A DNA stretch of 64,000 bases from Cellulomonas fengjieae (GTDB lineage Bacteria; Actinomycetota; Actinomycetes; Actinomycetales; Cellulomonadaceae): contig NZ_CP074404.1 in the NCBI RefSeq assembly GCF_018388465.1, positions 3,596,001-3,660,000 of the forward strand, read 5' to 3'. Under the pieces are notes generated by a model. That model worked only from the letters and a program-made list of their open reading frames with translations. It was not told where the DNA came from and did not search any database. Positions 1 to 9,645 of this stretch are shown one piece after another. A program made the translations under genes and the position numbers. Every line of letters starts with the position of its first letter. Position 1 is the stretch's first letter.

Positions 1-1
1 C

Positions 2-1183
<1,182 letters not shown>

Positions 1184-1285
1184 CACCCGGTCGGCCGTCA
1201 CCTCGGACGGCAGCTCGTCGCGGGAACGCCGGTTCGTCCCGGCGCTCTCGTGGCGGGCTGCCGTCGTCGCGCGCGGCGAGGGACG

Positions 1286-1391
1286 TCAGGCCTTGGCGAC
1301 GATCGCCATGGTCCAGTCGATCCCGGTGCGGCCCTTGCCCAGGACGAGGTGGGCGAGCGCGCCGAACGAGGATCAGTCCGATGAGGAGCAT
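1286..1391 (-). pseudogene. possible decayed small membrane-protein ORF (frameshifted)
   Basis: On the minus strand an ATG at 1391 opens MLLIGLIL, a hydrophobic start that then runs into an Arg/Pro-rich frame. One base of shift continues it as FGALAHLVLGKG followed by GRTGIDWTMAIVAKA and a stop at 1286-1288. Joined, this reads like a small one-helix membrane protein, loosely reminiscent of the GlsB/YeaQ/YmgE family, but the length (106 bases) is not a multiple of three. It could be a decayed gene, a sequencing slip or chance. It lies downstream of the TetR gene on the same strand. The rest of 1184-1408 shows nothing else I can name. Confidence 0.25.
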
Positions 1392-1408
1392 GAGCCGACA
1401 CTCGGGGT

Positions 1409-2185
1409 TTATGCCGGGTTTACGCCCTCGACGAGCACCGCGACGCCGTCGAGCAGGCGGGCGAGGCCGAACTCGAACGCACGACGCGGGTCGTACGACG
1501 CCTGCTGCGCCTCGCCCGCGACCGGCCCGACGCGGGTGACCGTGGGGAACCGCTCGGGGTCGAACACCTGGTCGAAGACGGGCGCGGTGGCCTCCCACCA
1601 CTCCGTCTCGCTGATCCCCGTGGCCCGCTCGGCGGCGACCTGCTCGACGACGCCCCGCGCGGTCCCCGCCACGAACCCCGTGACCAGCGTGACCACGGCG
1701 TCCATCGCGACCTCGTCGAGCCCGGTGCCGTCCACCGCCTGCAGGGACAGCTCGTACTGCGTGAGGACCCCGGGACCGAGGGGCGGCCGCCCCGACGCGG
1801 CCACCTGCAGGAGCCACGGGTGGCGCTCGTAGAGGGACCAGCTCGCCCGCGCGACGGCCTCGAGCCGCGCGCGCCACTCGTCGGCGGCCGGGGCGTACAG
1901 CGACGGGAACTCGCCGAGCGCGCTGTCGACCATCAGGTCGAGCAGCTCGGCCTTGCCCGGGACGTAGGTGTACAGCGTCATCGCGCCGACGCCGAGGTCG
2001 GCGGCCAGGCGGCGCATCGACAGCGCGGCAAGCCCCTCCGCGTCCGCGAGCGCGATCGCGGCGCCCACCACCCGGTCGACGGACAGGCCCACCTCGGCCC
2101 CGCGACCCCGCGGCGCCGGCTCGGCGAGCCGCCACAGCAGGGACAGGCTGCGGGCCGGGTCGCCGGTGCCGGTGATCTCCGTCAT
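1409..2185 (-). CDS. TetR/AcrR family regulator of the drrAB-like operon
   Basis: DNA-binding repressor, 258 aa from this start. The N-terminal helix-turn-helix is clear (ALSMRRLAADLGVGAMTLYTYVPGKAELLDLMVD, about residues 50-85), followed by an all-helical ligand-binding half of the TetR_C type. An ATG three codons upstream (2194) is possible, but the GAGAGG-like ribosome site spaces better to 2185. The gene is divergent from the ABC exporter genes at 2272. The 17-base palindrome in the gap (2237-2253) is its most likely operator. By analogy with other TetR-DrrAB pairs, it probably releases the DNA when it binds a drug or metabolite; the ligand is unknown. Confidence 0.88.
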   Translation of the reverse strand: MTEITGTGDPARSLSLLWRLAEPAPRGRGAEVGLSVDRVVGAAIALADAEGLAALSMRRLAADLGVGAMTLYTYVPGKAELLDLMVDSALGEFPSLYAPAADEWRARLEAVARASWSLYERHPWLLQVAASGRPPLGPGVLTQYELSLQAVDGTGLDEVAMDAVVTLVTGFVAGTARGVVEQVAAERATGISETEWWEATAPVFDQVFDPERFPTVTRVGPVAGEAQQASYDPRRAFEFGLARLLDGVAVLVEGVNPA

Positions 2186-2236
2186 GGCGCCCATCCTCTC
2201 CCGCGGGGAACAACCACGTGACGTCCGGCGCTACTT

Positions 2237-2253
2237 GTCGTACAGTGTACGAC
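2237..2253. promoter_or_regulatory. TetR operator candidate
   Basis: GTCGTACAGTGTACGAC: two perfect 7-base arms around a 3-base centre, midway between the divergent TetR gene and the drrA-like gene. Its position would let one bound dimer shade the start region of both promoters. A good ribosome site, AGGAGG (2262-2267), lies between it and the ATG at 2272. Confidence 0.75.
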
Positions 2254-2271
2254 TAGCCTTCAGGAGGACAC

Positions 2272-3213
2272 ATGGCGATCCGCACCAGAGCACTGACCCG
2301 CCGGTACGGCGAGGCCACGGTGCTCGACGGCCTCGACCTGGACGTTCTGCCCGGCACCGTCCACGGTCTGCTCGGGCCCAACGGCGCCGGCAAGACCACC
2401 GCGGTGCGGATCCTGTCCACGCTGCTGGACCCGCACGGCGGCACGGCGAGCGTCGCCGGGTTCGACGTGGTTCGGGAGCCCGCCCAGGTCCGGCGGCACC
2501 TCGGCCTCGTCGGGCAGCACGCGGCCGTCGACGAGATCCTGGGCGGCCGGGACAACCTCGTGATGTTCGGTCGGCTCTCGCACCTGGGCACCGGGCGGGC
2601 ACGCCGACGGGCGGCCGAGCTGCTCGAGCAGTTCGACCTCGTGGACGCGGCCGACCGACCGGTGTCCACCTACTCCGGGGGGATGCGGCGCCGGTTGGAC
2701 CTCGCGGCGGGCCTCGTCCTGGACCCGGCGGTGCTGCTGCTCGACGAGCCGACGACCGGCCTGGACCCGGCGGGGCGCCGCGAGGTCTGGCGGGCGGTCC
2801 GCGCCCTGGTGGCGGGCGGCGCCGCCGTGCTGCTGACCACGCAGTACCTGGAGGAGGTCGACCAGCTCGCCTCCCAGGTCACGGTGCTCAACCACGGCCG
2901 GGTCGCCGCGGAGGGCACCCCGGACGCGCTCAAGGCGTCGATCGGGCAGGACCGCCTCGACGTCGTCGTCCGCGACGAGGCCGACCTGCCGGCCGCGCGA
3001 TCGGCGCTGCGGTCCGTGGCGCAGGACGCCGACGTGGACCTCGACGGCCGCAGGGTGACCGCGACCGTGACGGACCGCGTCGCGGCGCTCACCCACGTGG
3101 TCCGCACGCTCGACGACGCCGGGATCGTCGTCGACGACGTCATCCTGCGCCGGCCCACCCTCGACGAGGTGTTCCTGCACCTCACCACCTCGACCCTCGA
3201 GGAGGCCTCATGA
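2272..3213 (+). CDS. DrrA-type ABC transporter ATP-binding protein
   Basis: Nucleotide-binding subunit of a two-gene drug exporter, 313 aa, the usual length for the DrrA family. Walker A is GPNGAGKT (residues 35-42), the signature YSGGMRRR (134-141), and Walker B VLLLDEP (154-160). The family-typical TTQYLEE replaces the switch histidine, a hallmark of the daunorubicin-resistance group. The C-terminal DUF4162-like tail (VVRDEADLPAARSALR onward) is present. AGGAGG sits four bases before the ATG. The stop overlaps the permease start (ATGA), so the two are translationally coupled. Substrate cannot be read from sequence. Confidence 0.93.
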   Translation: MAIRTRALTRRYGEATVLDGLDLDVLPGTVHGLLGPNGAGKTTAVRILSTLLDPHGGTASVAGFDVVREPAQVRRHLGLVGQHAAVDEILGGRDNLVMFGRLSHLGTGRARRRAAELLEQFDLVDAADRPVSTYSGGMRRRLDLAAGLVLDPAVLLLDEPTTGLDPAGRREVWRAVRALVAGGAAVLLTTQYLEEVDQLASQVTVLNHGRVAAEGTPDALKASIGQDRLDVVVRDEADLPAARSALRSVAQDADVDLDGRRVTATVTDRVAALTHVVRTLDDAGIVVDDVILRRPTLDEVFLHLTTSTLEEAS

Positions 3214-3986
3214 CCTGGGCGCTGCGCGACTCCTGGACCGTGACCCTGCGCGACCTCGGGCACTGGCGCCGCCAGCCGTGGGGCCTGCTGATCGGGCTCG
3301 CCTTCCCCATCCTGCTGCTGCTGATGTTCGGCTACCTGCTCGGCGGGGCGATCGAGGTCCCCGGCGGCTACATCGACTTCCTGTTCCCCGGCATGCTCGC
3401 CGTGACCATGGCGTTCGGGCTGGAGACCACCATGACCGCCGTGTCGGAGGACGTGCAGCGGGGGGTGACCGACCGGTTCCGGTCCCTGCCGATGTCCCGC
3501 GCCTCGGTGCTGCTGGGCCGGTCGACCGCGGACATGCTCGCGAGCGTGGTCAGCCTCGCGGTCCTGCTGGTCGCCGGGCTCGCGATCGGGTGGCGGGTCC
3601 ACGAGGGCGTCGGCAAGGCCCTGGCCGGCGTCGCCCTGCTGCTGCTCCTGCGGTTCGCGTTCCTGTGGGTCGGCATCTACCTCGGCCTGCTGTTCCGCGG
3701 GCAGGGTGGCGTGATGGCCGTCCAGATCCTGGTGTGGCCGTTCGTCTTCCTCTCGAACGCGTTCGTGCCGATCTCCACGATGCCGGGCTGGCTGCAGGCC
3801 CTGTCGGCCTGGAACCCCGTCACGGCGACCGTCGCGGCCACGCGTGAGCTCTTCGGCAACCCGACCGTCGCGGCGAGCGGATGGGCCGCCGAGAACGTGG
3901 TCCTGCTCGCCGTGCTGTGGCCGGTCGTGCTGTCGGTGGTCTTTGCCACACTGGCCGTGCGCCGCTGGTCGCGGCTCGGTAGGTAG
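3210..3986 (+). CDS. DrrB-type ABC-2 permease
   Basis: Membrane subunit of the exporter, 258 aa from the ATG that overlaps the drrA-like stop. About six membrane segments are visible, for example LLIGLAFPILLLLMFGYLLGGA, MLASVVSLAVLLVAGLAIGW and VVLLAVLWPVVLSVVFATLAV. The conserved ABC-2 region (TDRFRSLPMSRASVLLGR, then FVFLSNAFVPISTMPGWLQALSAWNPVT) is typical of DrrB. A much longer open frame extends upstream of 3210 but is only the out-of-frame shadow of drrA. Together with the ATPase it should export a lipophilic compound. Confidence 0.92.
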   Translation: MTWALRDSWTVTLRDLGHWRRQPWGLLIGLAFPILLLLMFGYLLGGAIEVPGGYIDFLFPGMLAVTMAFGLETTMTAVSEDVQRGVTDRFRSLPMSRASVLLGRSTADMLASVVSLAVLLVAGLAIGWRVHEGVGKALAGVALLLLLRFAFLWVGIYLGLLFRGQGGVMAVQILVWPFVFLSNAFVPISTMPGWLQALSAWNPVTATVAATRELFGNPTVAASGWAAENVVLLAVLWPVVLSVVFATLAVRRWSRLGR

Positions 3987-4010
3987 CAGTCGATGACGAA
4001 GGAGACATTC

Positions 4011-6299
4011 GTGCACGACGCGATCCGGATCCGCGGTGGTCGGGAGAACAACCTCAAGGCCGTGGACGTCGACGTCCCCAAGCGCCAGATCACCGTGTTC
4101 ACGGGCGTGTCCGGCTCCGGCAAGTCGTCGCTGGCGTTCGACACCATCGCGGCCGAGAGCCAGCGGCTGCTGAACGAGACGCACTCCGCGTTCATCCAGA
4201 ACTTCCTGCCGCAGTCGCCGCAGCCCGAGGCCGACGAGCTCACCGGGCTGACCGCGTCGATCGTCGTGGACCAGCAGCCGATGGGCGGCTCGTCGCGTTC
4301 GACGGTCGGCACCGCGACGGACACCTACGCCGGGATGCGCCGCGTGTGGGCGCGGATGGGGGTGCCGAACCTGGGGACGCCCATCGCGTTCTCGTTCAAC
4401 GACCCCCGCGGCATGTGTCTCGACTGCGAGGGCATCGGCTCGGTCGCCGCCATCGACGAGGACGCCCTGGTCGACCCGGCGAAGTCGCTGCTGGAGGGGG
4501 CGATCGACTTCCCGAACTTCCAGGTCGACTCCTGGTACTGGAAGGTCTACGCCGAGTGCGGCTTCTACCCGGCCGACCAGCCGGTCGGGACGTTCACACC
4601 CGAGCAGCGTCGGATGCTGCTCTACGGTCCCGACGAGGCGCCGAAGAAGGGCACCAAGGTCGCCGTCTCCGGGATGTCGCTGACCTACGAGGCGCTCGTC
4701 CCCAAGCTGAAGCGGCTCGTCCTGACCAAGAACCCGGAGCAGCTGCAGCCGCACGCGCGGGCCGCGGTCGAGCGCATCTCGACCCGCGGTCCGTGCCCTG
4801 CGTGCGGCGGCTCCCGGCTGAACGAGGCCGCGCGCGACTCCCTGGTGGGCGGCCGGTCCATCGCCGAGTGCGCGGACATGCAGGTCAGCGACCTCGCGCC
4901 GGTCATCCGCGGTCTGGAGTCCCCCGAGCACCGGCCCATGCTCGACGACCTGGCGGACCGGCTCGACGCGCTGGTGCACATCGGGCTCGGCTACCTCTCG
5001 CTCAGCCGGGAGTCCACCAGCCTGTCGGGCGGGGAGTCGCAGCGCGTGAAGATGGTGCGGCACCTCGGCTCGGCACTGACCGACATCACGTACGTGTTCG
5101 ACGAGCCGTCGGTGGGGCTCCACCCGCACGACGTGCACCGGATGAACGAGCTGCTGGTCGCGCTGCGGGCCAAGGGCAACACCGTCCTCGTGGTGGAGCA
5201 CAAGCCCGAGGTCATCGAGATCGCCGACCACATCATCGACCTGGGCCCCGGCGCCGGCGGCGCGGGCGGTGAGGTGGTCTACGCCGGCGACCTCGAGGGC
5301 CTGCGGACGTCGGGCACCCTGACCGGGAACCACCTGACCAGCCATCAGCCGCTGAAGACGGACGTGCGCTCCCCCACCGGTGTCCTGTCCGTGCAGGGCG
5401 CAACCCTGCACAACCTGCAGGACGTGTCGGTCGACATCCCGCGCGGCGTCCTCACCGTCGTCACCGGCGTGGCGGGCTCGGGCAAGAGCTCGTTGATCCG
5501 GGGCGTCCTGCCGAAGCGGTTCCCGGAGGTCGTCGTGGTCGACCAGGCCACCACCCGGGGGTCCCGCCGGTCCAACTCCGCGACGTACACGGGCATGCTC
5601 GACACCATCCGCAAGCTGTTCGCCAAGGCCAACGGCGTCAAGCCCGCCCTGTTCAGCGCCAACTCCGAGGGCGCCTGCCCGGAGTGCGGCGGTCTCGGCA
5701 TCATCTACACCGACCTGGGCAACTTCGAGCCGATGAAGTCGACGTGCGAGCTGTGCGGCGGGCGTCGGTACACCGAGGAGGTGCTCGGGTACACGCTGCG
5801 CGGGCAGTCGATCGCGGACGTGCTGGAGATGTCGGTGGTCGAGGCGAAGGCGTTCTTCACGGACCGGTCGGAGAAGGCCCTGGCAGGGACGCTCGCCGCG
5901 ATGGACGACGTCGGCATCGGCTACCTGACGCTCGGGCAGCCGCTGTCCACCCTGTCCGGTGGCGAACGCCAGCGGCTCAAGCTGGCCATCGAGCTGGCCT
6001 CCCCCGCCGACGTCTACGTCCTCGACGAGCCGACCACCGGGCTGCACATGTCCGACGTCGACCGGCTCATCGGCCTCATCGACCGGTTCGTCGACGCCGG
6101 GTCCACCGTGATCGTCATCGAGCACAACCTCGACGTGATCTCCCGCGCCGACCACGTGCTCGACCTCGGCCCCGGGGCCGGCGCGCAGGGCGGCCGGGTG
6201 GTGTTCGCCGGCCCGCCGGCCGAGCTGGTACACGTCGGCGAGTCACTCACCGGCGAGCACCTGGCCCGCCGGCACGCGCTGCCCCGGCCGGCTGGCTGA
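4011..6299 (+). CDS. DrrC-like UvrA paralogue (ATP-dependent DNA-binding/drug resistance protein)
   Basis: UvrA-family protein, 762 aa, shorter than the roughly 950 aa of housekeeping UvrA. It has two ABC modules: Walker A GVSGSGKSS near the N-terminus and GVAGSGKSS in the middle, with LSGGESQR and LSGGERQR signatures. Zinc-knuckle pairs are visible (CLDCEGIG / CPACGGSR and CPECGGLG / CELCGGRR). The short length fits the DrrC/UvrA2 group associated with resistance to DNA-binding drugs. I chose GTG at 4011 because AAGGAG (3999-4004) sits six bases before it; an ATG at 3993 has no ribosome site. It closes the operon behind drrAB, which argues that the exported drug binds DNA. Confidence 0.85.
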   Translation: MHDAIRIRGGRENNLKAVDVDVPKRQITVFTGVSGSGKSSLAFDTIAAESQRLLNETHSAFIQNFLPQSPQPEADELTGLTASIVVDQQPMGGSSRSTVGTATDTYAGMRRVWARMGVPNLGTPIAFSFNDPRGMCLDCEGIGSVAAIDEDALVDPAKSLLEGAIDFPNFQVDSWYWKVYAECGFYPADQPVGTFTPEQRRMLLYGPDEAPKKGTKVAVSGMSLTYEALVPKLKRLVLTKNPEQLQPHARAAVERISTRGPCPACGGSRLNEAARDSLVGGRSIAECADMQVSDLAPVIRGLESPEHRPMLDDLADRLDALVHIGLGYLSLSRESTSLSGGESQRVKMVRHLGSALTDITYVFDEPSVGLHPHDVHRMNELLVALRAKGNTVLVVEHKPEVIEIADHIIDLGPGAGGAGGEVVYAGDLEGLRTSGTLTGNHLTSHQPLKTDVRSPTGVLSVQGATLHNLQDVSVDIPRGVLTVVTGVAGSGKSSLIRGVLPKRFPEVVVVDQATTRGSRRSNSATYTGMLDTIRKLFAKANGVKPALFSANSEGACPECGGLGIIYTDLGNFEPMKSTCELCGGRRYTEEVLGYTLRGQSIADVLEMSVVEAKAFFTDRSEKALAGTLAAMDDVGIGYLTLGQPLSTLSGGERQRLKLAIELASPADVYVLDEPTTGLHMSDVDRLIGLIDRFVDAGSTVIVIEHNLDVISRADHVLDLGPGAGAQGGRVVFAGPPAELVHVGESLTGEHLARRHALPRPAG

Positions 6300-6346
6300 G
6301 CCCGCCGAGCCCGCCGAGCCCGCCGAGCCCGCCGAGCCCGGCGGGC
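6297..6346. repeat. GC-rich tandem 9-mer and hairpin between convergent genes
   Basis: Directly after the uvrA-like stop, GAGCCCGCC is repeated four to five times, then runs into GGCGGGC, which pairs with a preceding GCCCGCC. The array could fold as a terminator serving both convergent genes (the uvrA-like gene and the methyltransferase ending at 6347). There is no T-run. Confidence 0.55.
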
Positions 6347-6955
6347 CTACCGGGTCGCGGCGAACCGTTCGACGAGCCGCCACCGCGACGCCTCACGCTC
6401 CGTCAGCGTCAGCCCGGCCCGGTCCAGCAGCAGCACGGGGCGCCGGCGGTGGTGCTCCCCCGCGCTCTGCGGCGTCACCGCGTCGAGCACGCGCTGCACC
6501 CCGCGGCCCAGCCGCGCCGACGACTCCACGTGGTCGGCCACGAGCAACTGGCCGCCCGGTCGCAGCACCCGCGCGAGCTCGCGCAGCACCGCCAGCTCGT
6601 CGTCCACGCAGCACATCGCGAACGTGCAGACCACGGTGTCGAACGACCCCGACGGCAGGTCGAGGTGGGCCGCGTCGCCCGGCACCATCCGGACGGGCAG
6701 GCCGAGCGCCGCCGCCCGCGCGCCCGCCGCGCGCAGCATCGCCGGGCTGACGTCGCTCAGCGTCACGTCCGTGGCGCGGTCGGCGTAGTACGGCAGGTTC
6801 GCCCCGGTGCCGACCCCGACCTCGAGCGTGCTGCCCGAGACGCGGTCGGCGACCCACCGCCGGGCGGGCGCCAACAGCCTCGGCTCGAGGAACGCGGTGG
6901 TGCGGTCGTAGCCGGCGGCCTGCCCGTCCCAGAACTCCGCGCGCGACACGCTCAT
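6347..6955 (-). CDS. class I SAM-dependent methyltransferase
   Basis: Predicted small-molecule methyltransferase, 202 aa. Motif I is LEVGVGTGANLPYY; the Asp of motif II is in VTLSDVSPAML; then GDAAHLDLPSGSFDTVVCTFAMCCVDD and LRELARVLRPGGQLLVADHVESS. It belongs to the Methyltransf_11/UbiE-like group. The substrate is not evident. I start at ATG 6955 (MSVSRAEFWDGQAAGYD); a further 30 codons upstream are open but Arg/Ser-rich and unlike the family. The AAA ATPase gene ends 43 bases upstream on the same strand, so they may be cotranscribed. Confidence 0.85.
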   Translation of the reverse strand: MSVSRAEFWDGQAAGYDRTTAFLEPRLLAPARRWVADRVSGSTLEVGVGTGANLPYYADRATDVTLSDVSPAMLRAAGARAAALGLPVRMVPGDAAHLDLPSGSFDTVVCTFAMCCVDDELAVLRELARVLRPGGQLLVADHVESSARLGRGVQRVLDAVTPQSAGEHHRRRPVLLLDRAGLTLTEREASRWRLVERFAATR

Positions 6956-6998
6956 GCACACCAGGCTGCCACCGCAGGACGACCGCGCCCATCCCCGA

Positions 6999-8102
6999 TC
7001 AGCGCGTGGGCCAGTTCCACGCCGGGCCGTCGAGCACCCCGGCACCGGCCACGGACGTCACACCGTCGTCCTTGACCAGGTCGATCGTCGTGGCGTCCGC
7101 GGAGCGCAACGCCCTGACCAGGTCCCCCGCGTGCGTGACGACGAGCACCTGCGAGCGCTCCGCTGCCGACGCGACCAGCGCGGCGACCGCGGGCATCAGC
7201 GCCGGGTGCAGGCTGGACTCCGGCTCGTTGAGGACCAGGAGGTCCGGCGGGCGGGTGGCGTGCGCGGCGGCGGCCAGCAGCAGGAACGTGAGGGTGCCGT
7301 CGGAGAGCTCGGCCGCCGACAGCGCCCGCCGCAGGCCCGGCTGCGTCATCGCGACCCGGCAGACCCCGTCGTCCTCCTCGACCAGCACCCGCGAGCCGGG
7401 GAACGCCACGTCCACCGATGCCTGCAACGCGTCGACGTCGCCCGTGAGCTGGATCGTCAGGAGGGCCGCGGCGAGGTCGTCGCCGGTCGGCGACAGGACC
7501 GGCGTGTAGGTCGCGACGCCCGGCCGGCGCGCGGGGCTGTCGGTGTCGGTGCGCAGGTGGTCGTAGAAGCGCCAGCGCCTGGCCTGCTCGCGCAGCGCGA
7601 ACAGGTCCGGGGTGGCGGCCGGGTCCGCGAGCAGCGCCATCACCGACTCGTGCGGGTGCACCGTGAGCGGCACGGTGGTCCAGGCGCCGTCGTCGTCGCG
7701 CGTGCGCACCCGTGACCCGGTGCGCTCGGTCAGCACCGTCGACGGTCGCAGCACCGGACCGGCCCAGACGACCTCGGACTTGATCTCCGGGTCCAGCTTG
7801 AACGGGCCGACCTGCGGCAGGCCCAGGTCGATGGCGTACGACAGGTCCTCCGTGGCGACCCCGAGCCGCACCGCGACCGGACCGGCCGTGCGCCGGCCCG
7901 CGTGCACCGCGGAGCGCATCCCGCCCTCGCGCGCGAGCGAGGACACGGCACCGTCCCGGGCCACCTCGGCGAGCAGGCGCAGCGCGCGGTAGACGCTCGT
8001 CTTGCCGCTGCCGTTCGCGCCGGTGACCACCGTGAGGTTGCCGAGCCCCACCGTCAGCGCGCGCAGGCTGCGATACCCCTCAACGGCCAGCGTCTGGATC
8101 AT
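6999..8102 (-). CDS. AAA family ATPase (RecF/OLD-like, SMC-type)
   Basis: Protein of 367 aa with a stand-alone ABC/SMC-like ATPase fold. Walker A GANGSGKTSVYRAL is near residues 28-41. The C-terminal part has the signature-like AELSDGTLTFLLLAAA, Walker B PDLLVLNEPESSLHP and the following VLVVTHAGDLV. This is the layout of the single-domain ATPase 'AAA_15/AAA_21' proteins, often found as accessory or defence-associated genes. There is no TOPRIM domain of the OLD nucleases and no partner nuclease next door, so a defence role is not supported here. Its function is unknown. Confidence 0.8.
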   Translation of the reverse strand: MIQTLAVEGYRSLRALTVGLGNLTVVTGANGSGKTSVYRALRLLAEVARDGAVSSLAREGGMRSAVHAGRRTAGPVAVRLGVATEDLSYAIDLGLPQVGPFKLDPEIKSEVVWAGPVLRPSTVLTERTGSRVRTRDDDGAWTTVPLTVHPHESVMALLADPAATPDLFALREQARRWRFYDHLRTDTDSPARRPGVATYTPVLSPTGDDLAAALLTIQLTGDVDALQASVDVAFPGSRVLVEEDDGVCRVAMTQPGLRRALSAAELSDGTLTFLLLAAAAHATRPPDLLVLNEPESSLHPALMPAVAALVASAAERSQVLVVTHAGDLVRALRSADATTIDLVKDDGVTSVAGAGVLDGPAWNWPTR

Positions 8103-8131
8103 GGCGCGACCCTAACCGTGGGTGCGGACGC

Positions 8132-8560
8132 TCAGACCGGCTCCAGCAGGACCACGGGGATCACCCGGGACGTGCGCTCCTGGTACCGGGCGTAGTTGGG
8201 CAGGGCTGCGACGATCCGGGGCCAGAGCTCCTCGCGCTCCTCCGGCGTCGCCACCCGCGCGAGCATGTCGACGGCGCGCGCCCCGCCCACCGAGACCCGC
8301 ACGTGCGGGTCGTCGCGCAGGTTGAGGAACCACGCGGGGTGCTGGTCGTTCCCGCCGGCGGACGCGACGATCACGAGGGTGTCGCCCAGCGTGAGCGGCG
8401 CCGTGAGCATCGACGTGCGCAGCCTGCCCGACCTGCGCCCGACCGTGATGAGCTCGAGCGAGGGGAGGCCGACGAGCGTGCCGCCGACCCGCCCGCGGCT
8501 GAGGGTGACCGCGGCGCGATGGAACCAGCTCAGCGTCCTCATCAGGGCGGTGCTCGTCAT
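8132..8560 (-). CDS. deazaflavin (F420)-dependent nitroreductase family protein
   Basis: 142 aa, matching the DDN/FDOR-B split-barrel family: LELITVGRRSGRLRTSMLT, DTLVIVASAGGNDQHPAWFLNLRDDPHVRVSVGG and the C-terminal YARYQERTSRVIPVVLLEPV are all family hallmarks. Members bind F420H2 or other flavins and reduce quinones, nitro-compounds or fatty acids; the substrate here is unknown. It ends 30 bases from the AAA ATPase start on the same strand. Two other genes in this window (18286 and 48218) also belong to families that can use F420. Confidence 0.85.
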   Translation of the reverse strand: MTSTALMRTLSWFHRAAVTLSRGRVGGTLVGLPSLELITVGRRSGRLRTSMLTAPLTLGDTLVIVASAGGNDQHPAWFLNLRDDPHVRVSVGGARAVDMLARVATPEEREELWPRIVAALPNYARYQERTSRVIPVVLLEPV

Positions 8561-8630
8561 GCGCTGATGAGAGCACGCCTTCGATCCCCACGCTCAGCGA
8601 GGTGTCGGACCCCGGTGCGACGATGCCGGG

Positions 8631-9038
8631 ATGACCCGATTCGTCGTCGACGCCGGCGCCGCGCTCCGGCTCGCAAGGACCGACACACGCGTGCCTGCCG
8701 CGCACGAGCTCCTGGCACCGACGCTCCTGCGCTCGCAGGCGCTGTCCGCGATGCACGAGGCGGCCCACCGGGGCGAGCTCTCTCCTGCCGTCGCGCGGGA
8801 TCAGCTGGCCCGGCTGAACCGGCTCAAGATCCGCCTGCTCGGCGACGCGGTGCTGCGGCAGGTGGCGTGGCGGATCGCCGACGACCTCGGCTGGGAGTCG
8901 ACCTACGCCGCCGAGTACGTCGCGCTCACCCGGCTGCAGGCCGACTACCTGGTGACGCTGGACGAGGACCTCGCGCGGGCGGTCGAGGGTGTGGTGCCGA
9001 CGGCGCCGTTCGAGGCCCTCCTGGATCCGACCGCGTGA
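8631..9038 (+). CDS. PIN domain-containing protein (VapC-like, no visible antitoxin)
   Basis: 135 aa. FVVDAGAALRL carries the first catalytic Asp at residue 7; AAEYVALTRLQADYLVTLDEDLARA gives the later Glu/Asp cluster, with the Asp in LVTLDEDL, as in VapC ribonucleases. The middle Glu found in many VapC proteins may be in SAMHEAAHRGELS. No small antitoxin-like ORF lies between 8561 and 8630, and the gene downstream is a GNAT, so it is either an orphan toxin-like RNase or an unpaired housekeeping PIN protein. Confidence 0.78.
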   Translation: MTRFVVDAGAALRLARTDTRVPAAHELLAPTLLRSQALSAMHEAAHRGELSPAVARDQLARLNRLKIRLLGDAVLRQVAWRIADDLGWESTYAAEYVALTRLQADYLVTLDEDLARAVEGVVPTAPFEALLDPTA

Positions 9039-9070
9039 CGTTCTCGGCGACTCGTGCCACCCTCCCTCCC

Positions 9071-9625
9071 GTGAAGGTCTCCTTGTCCCCCTGGTCGACC
9101 GCCGACTCCGCCGCCCTGGCTGCCGCCGTGCAGGAGAGCCCCGAGCTCGCTGTCCAGCTCGGCGACGTCCTGGAGACGTCCGGGGCCGCCCGCGGCTACA
9201 TCGAGCACTACCTCACGGACGACGACGACGAGACGGTCGCGTTCGCCATCCGTGTCGACGGCCTCGCCGTCGGCCACGTGGCACTGAGCCACGTCGACCG
9301 GCGGCACGACTCGGCGTGGGCGTCGTACTGGGTCACGGCCAGCCTGCGCCGCCGCGGCCTGGCCACCCGGGCACTGGCCACCGTCGCCGCGCACGGGTTC
9401 GAGACCCTCGGCCTGTTCCGGCTCGAGCTCGGGCACCGGGTGAACAACCCGGCGTCCTGCCGGGTCGCCACCGGCGCCGGCTTCTCCGCCGAGGGGATCG
9501 AGCGGTCGAAGCTCCGCTACGGCAGTGACCGGTACGACGTCGAGACGCATGCCCGGCTGACCACCGACCCCGCGCCGCGGGTCGCCCTCCTGCCCGTGCT
9601 CAGATCGGCCCCGCCCGCGCGCTGA
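9071..9625 (+). CDS. GNAT family N-acetyltransferase
   Basis: 184 aa from GTG at 9071 (VKVSLSPWSTADSAAL). The acetyl-CoA binding region is WVTASLRRRGLATRALATVAAHGFETLGLFRLELGHRVNNPASCRVATGAGFSAEG, the RimJ/RimL pattern that acetylates protein N-termini or small amines. A GTG at 9035 that overlaps the PIN gene stop is also possible and would couple the two genes, but the extra twelve residues do not look like family sequence. The substrate is unknown. Confidence 0.83.
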   Translation: MKVSLSPWSTADSAALAAAVQESPELAVQLGDVLETSGAARGYIEHYLTDDDDETVAFAIRVDGLAVGHVALSHVDRRHDSAWASYWVTASLRRRGLATRALATVAAHGFETLGLFRLELGHRVNNPASCRVATGAGFSAEGIERSKLRYGSDRYDVETHARLTTDPAPRVALLPVLRSAPPAR

Positions 9626-9645
9626 CGCAGCCCGGCACGGCCGAA

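Noticed and set aside
2670..6233. 1187-aa open frame on the minus strand
   Set aside because: It is the antisense shadow of drrA, drrB and the uvrA-like gene: low-complexity Arg/Gly/His/Gln composition and no family motif, while the plus-strand genes are unmistakable.
6999..8102. AAA ATPase as part of an anti-phage defence system
   Set aside because: No partner nuclease, TOPRIM or reverse transcriptase next to it; neighbours are a methyltransferase and a nitroreductase-like protein with no known defence pairing.
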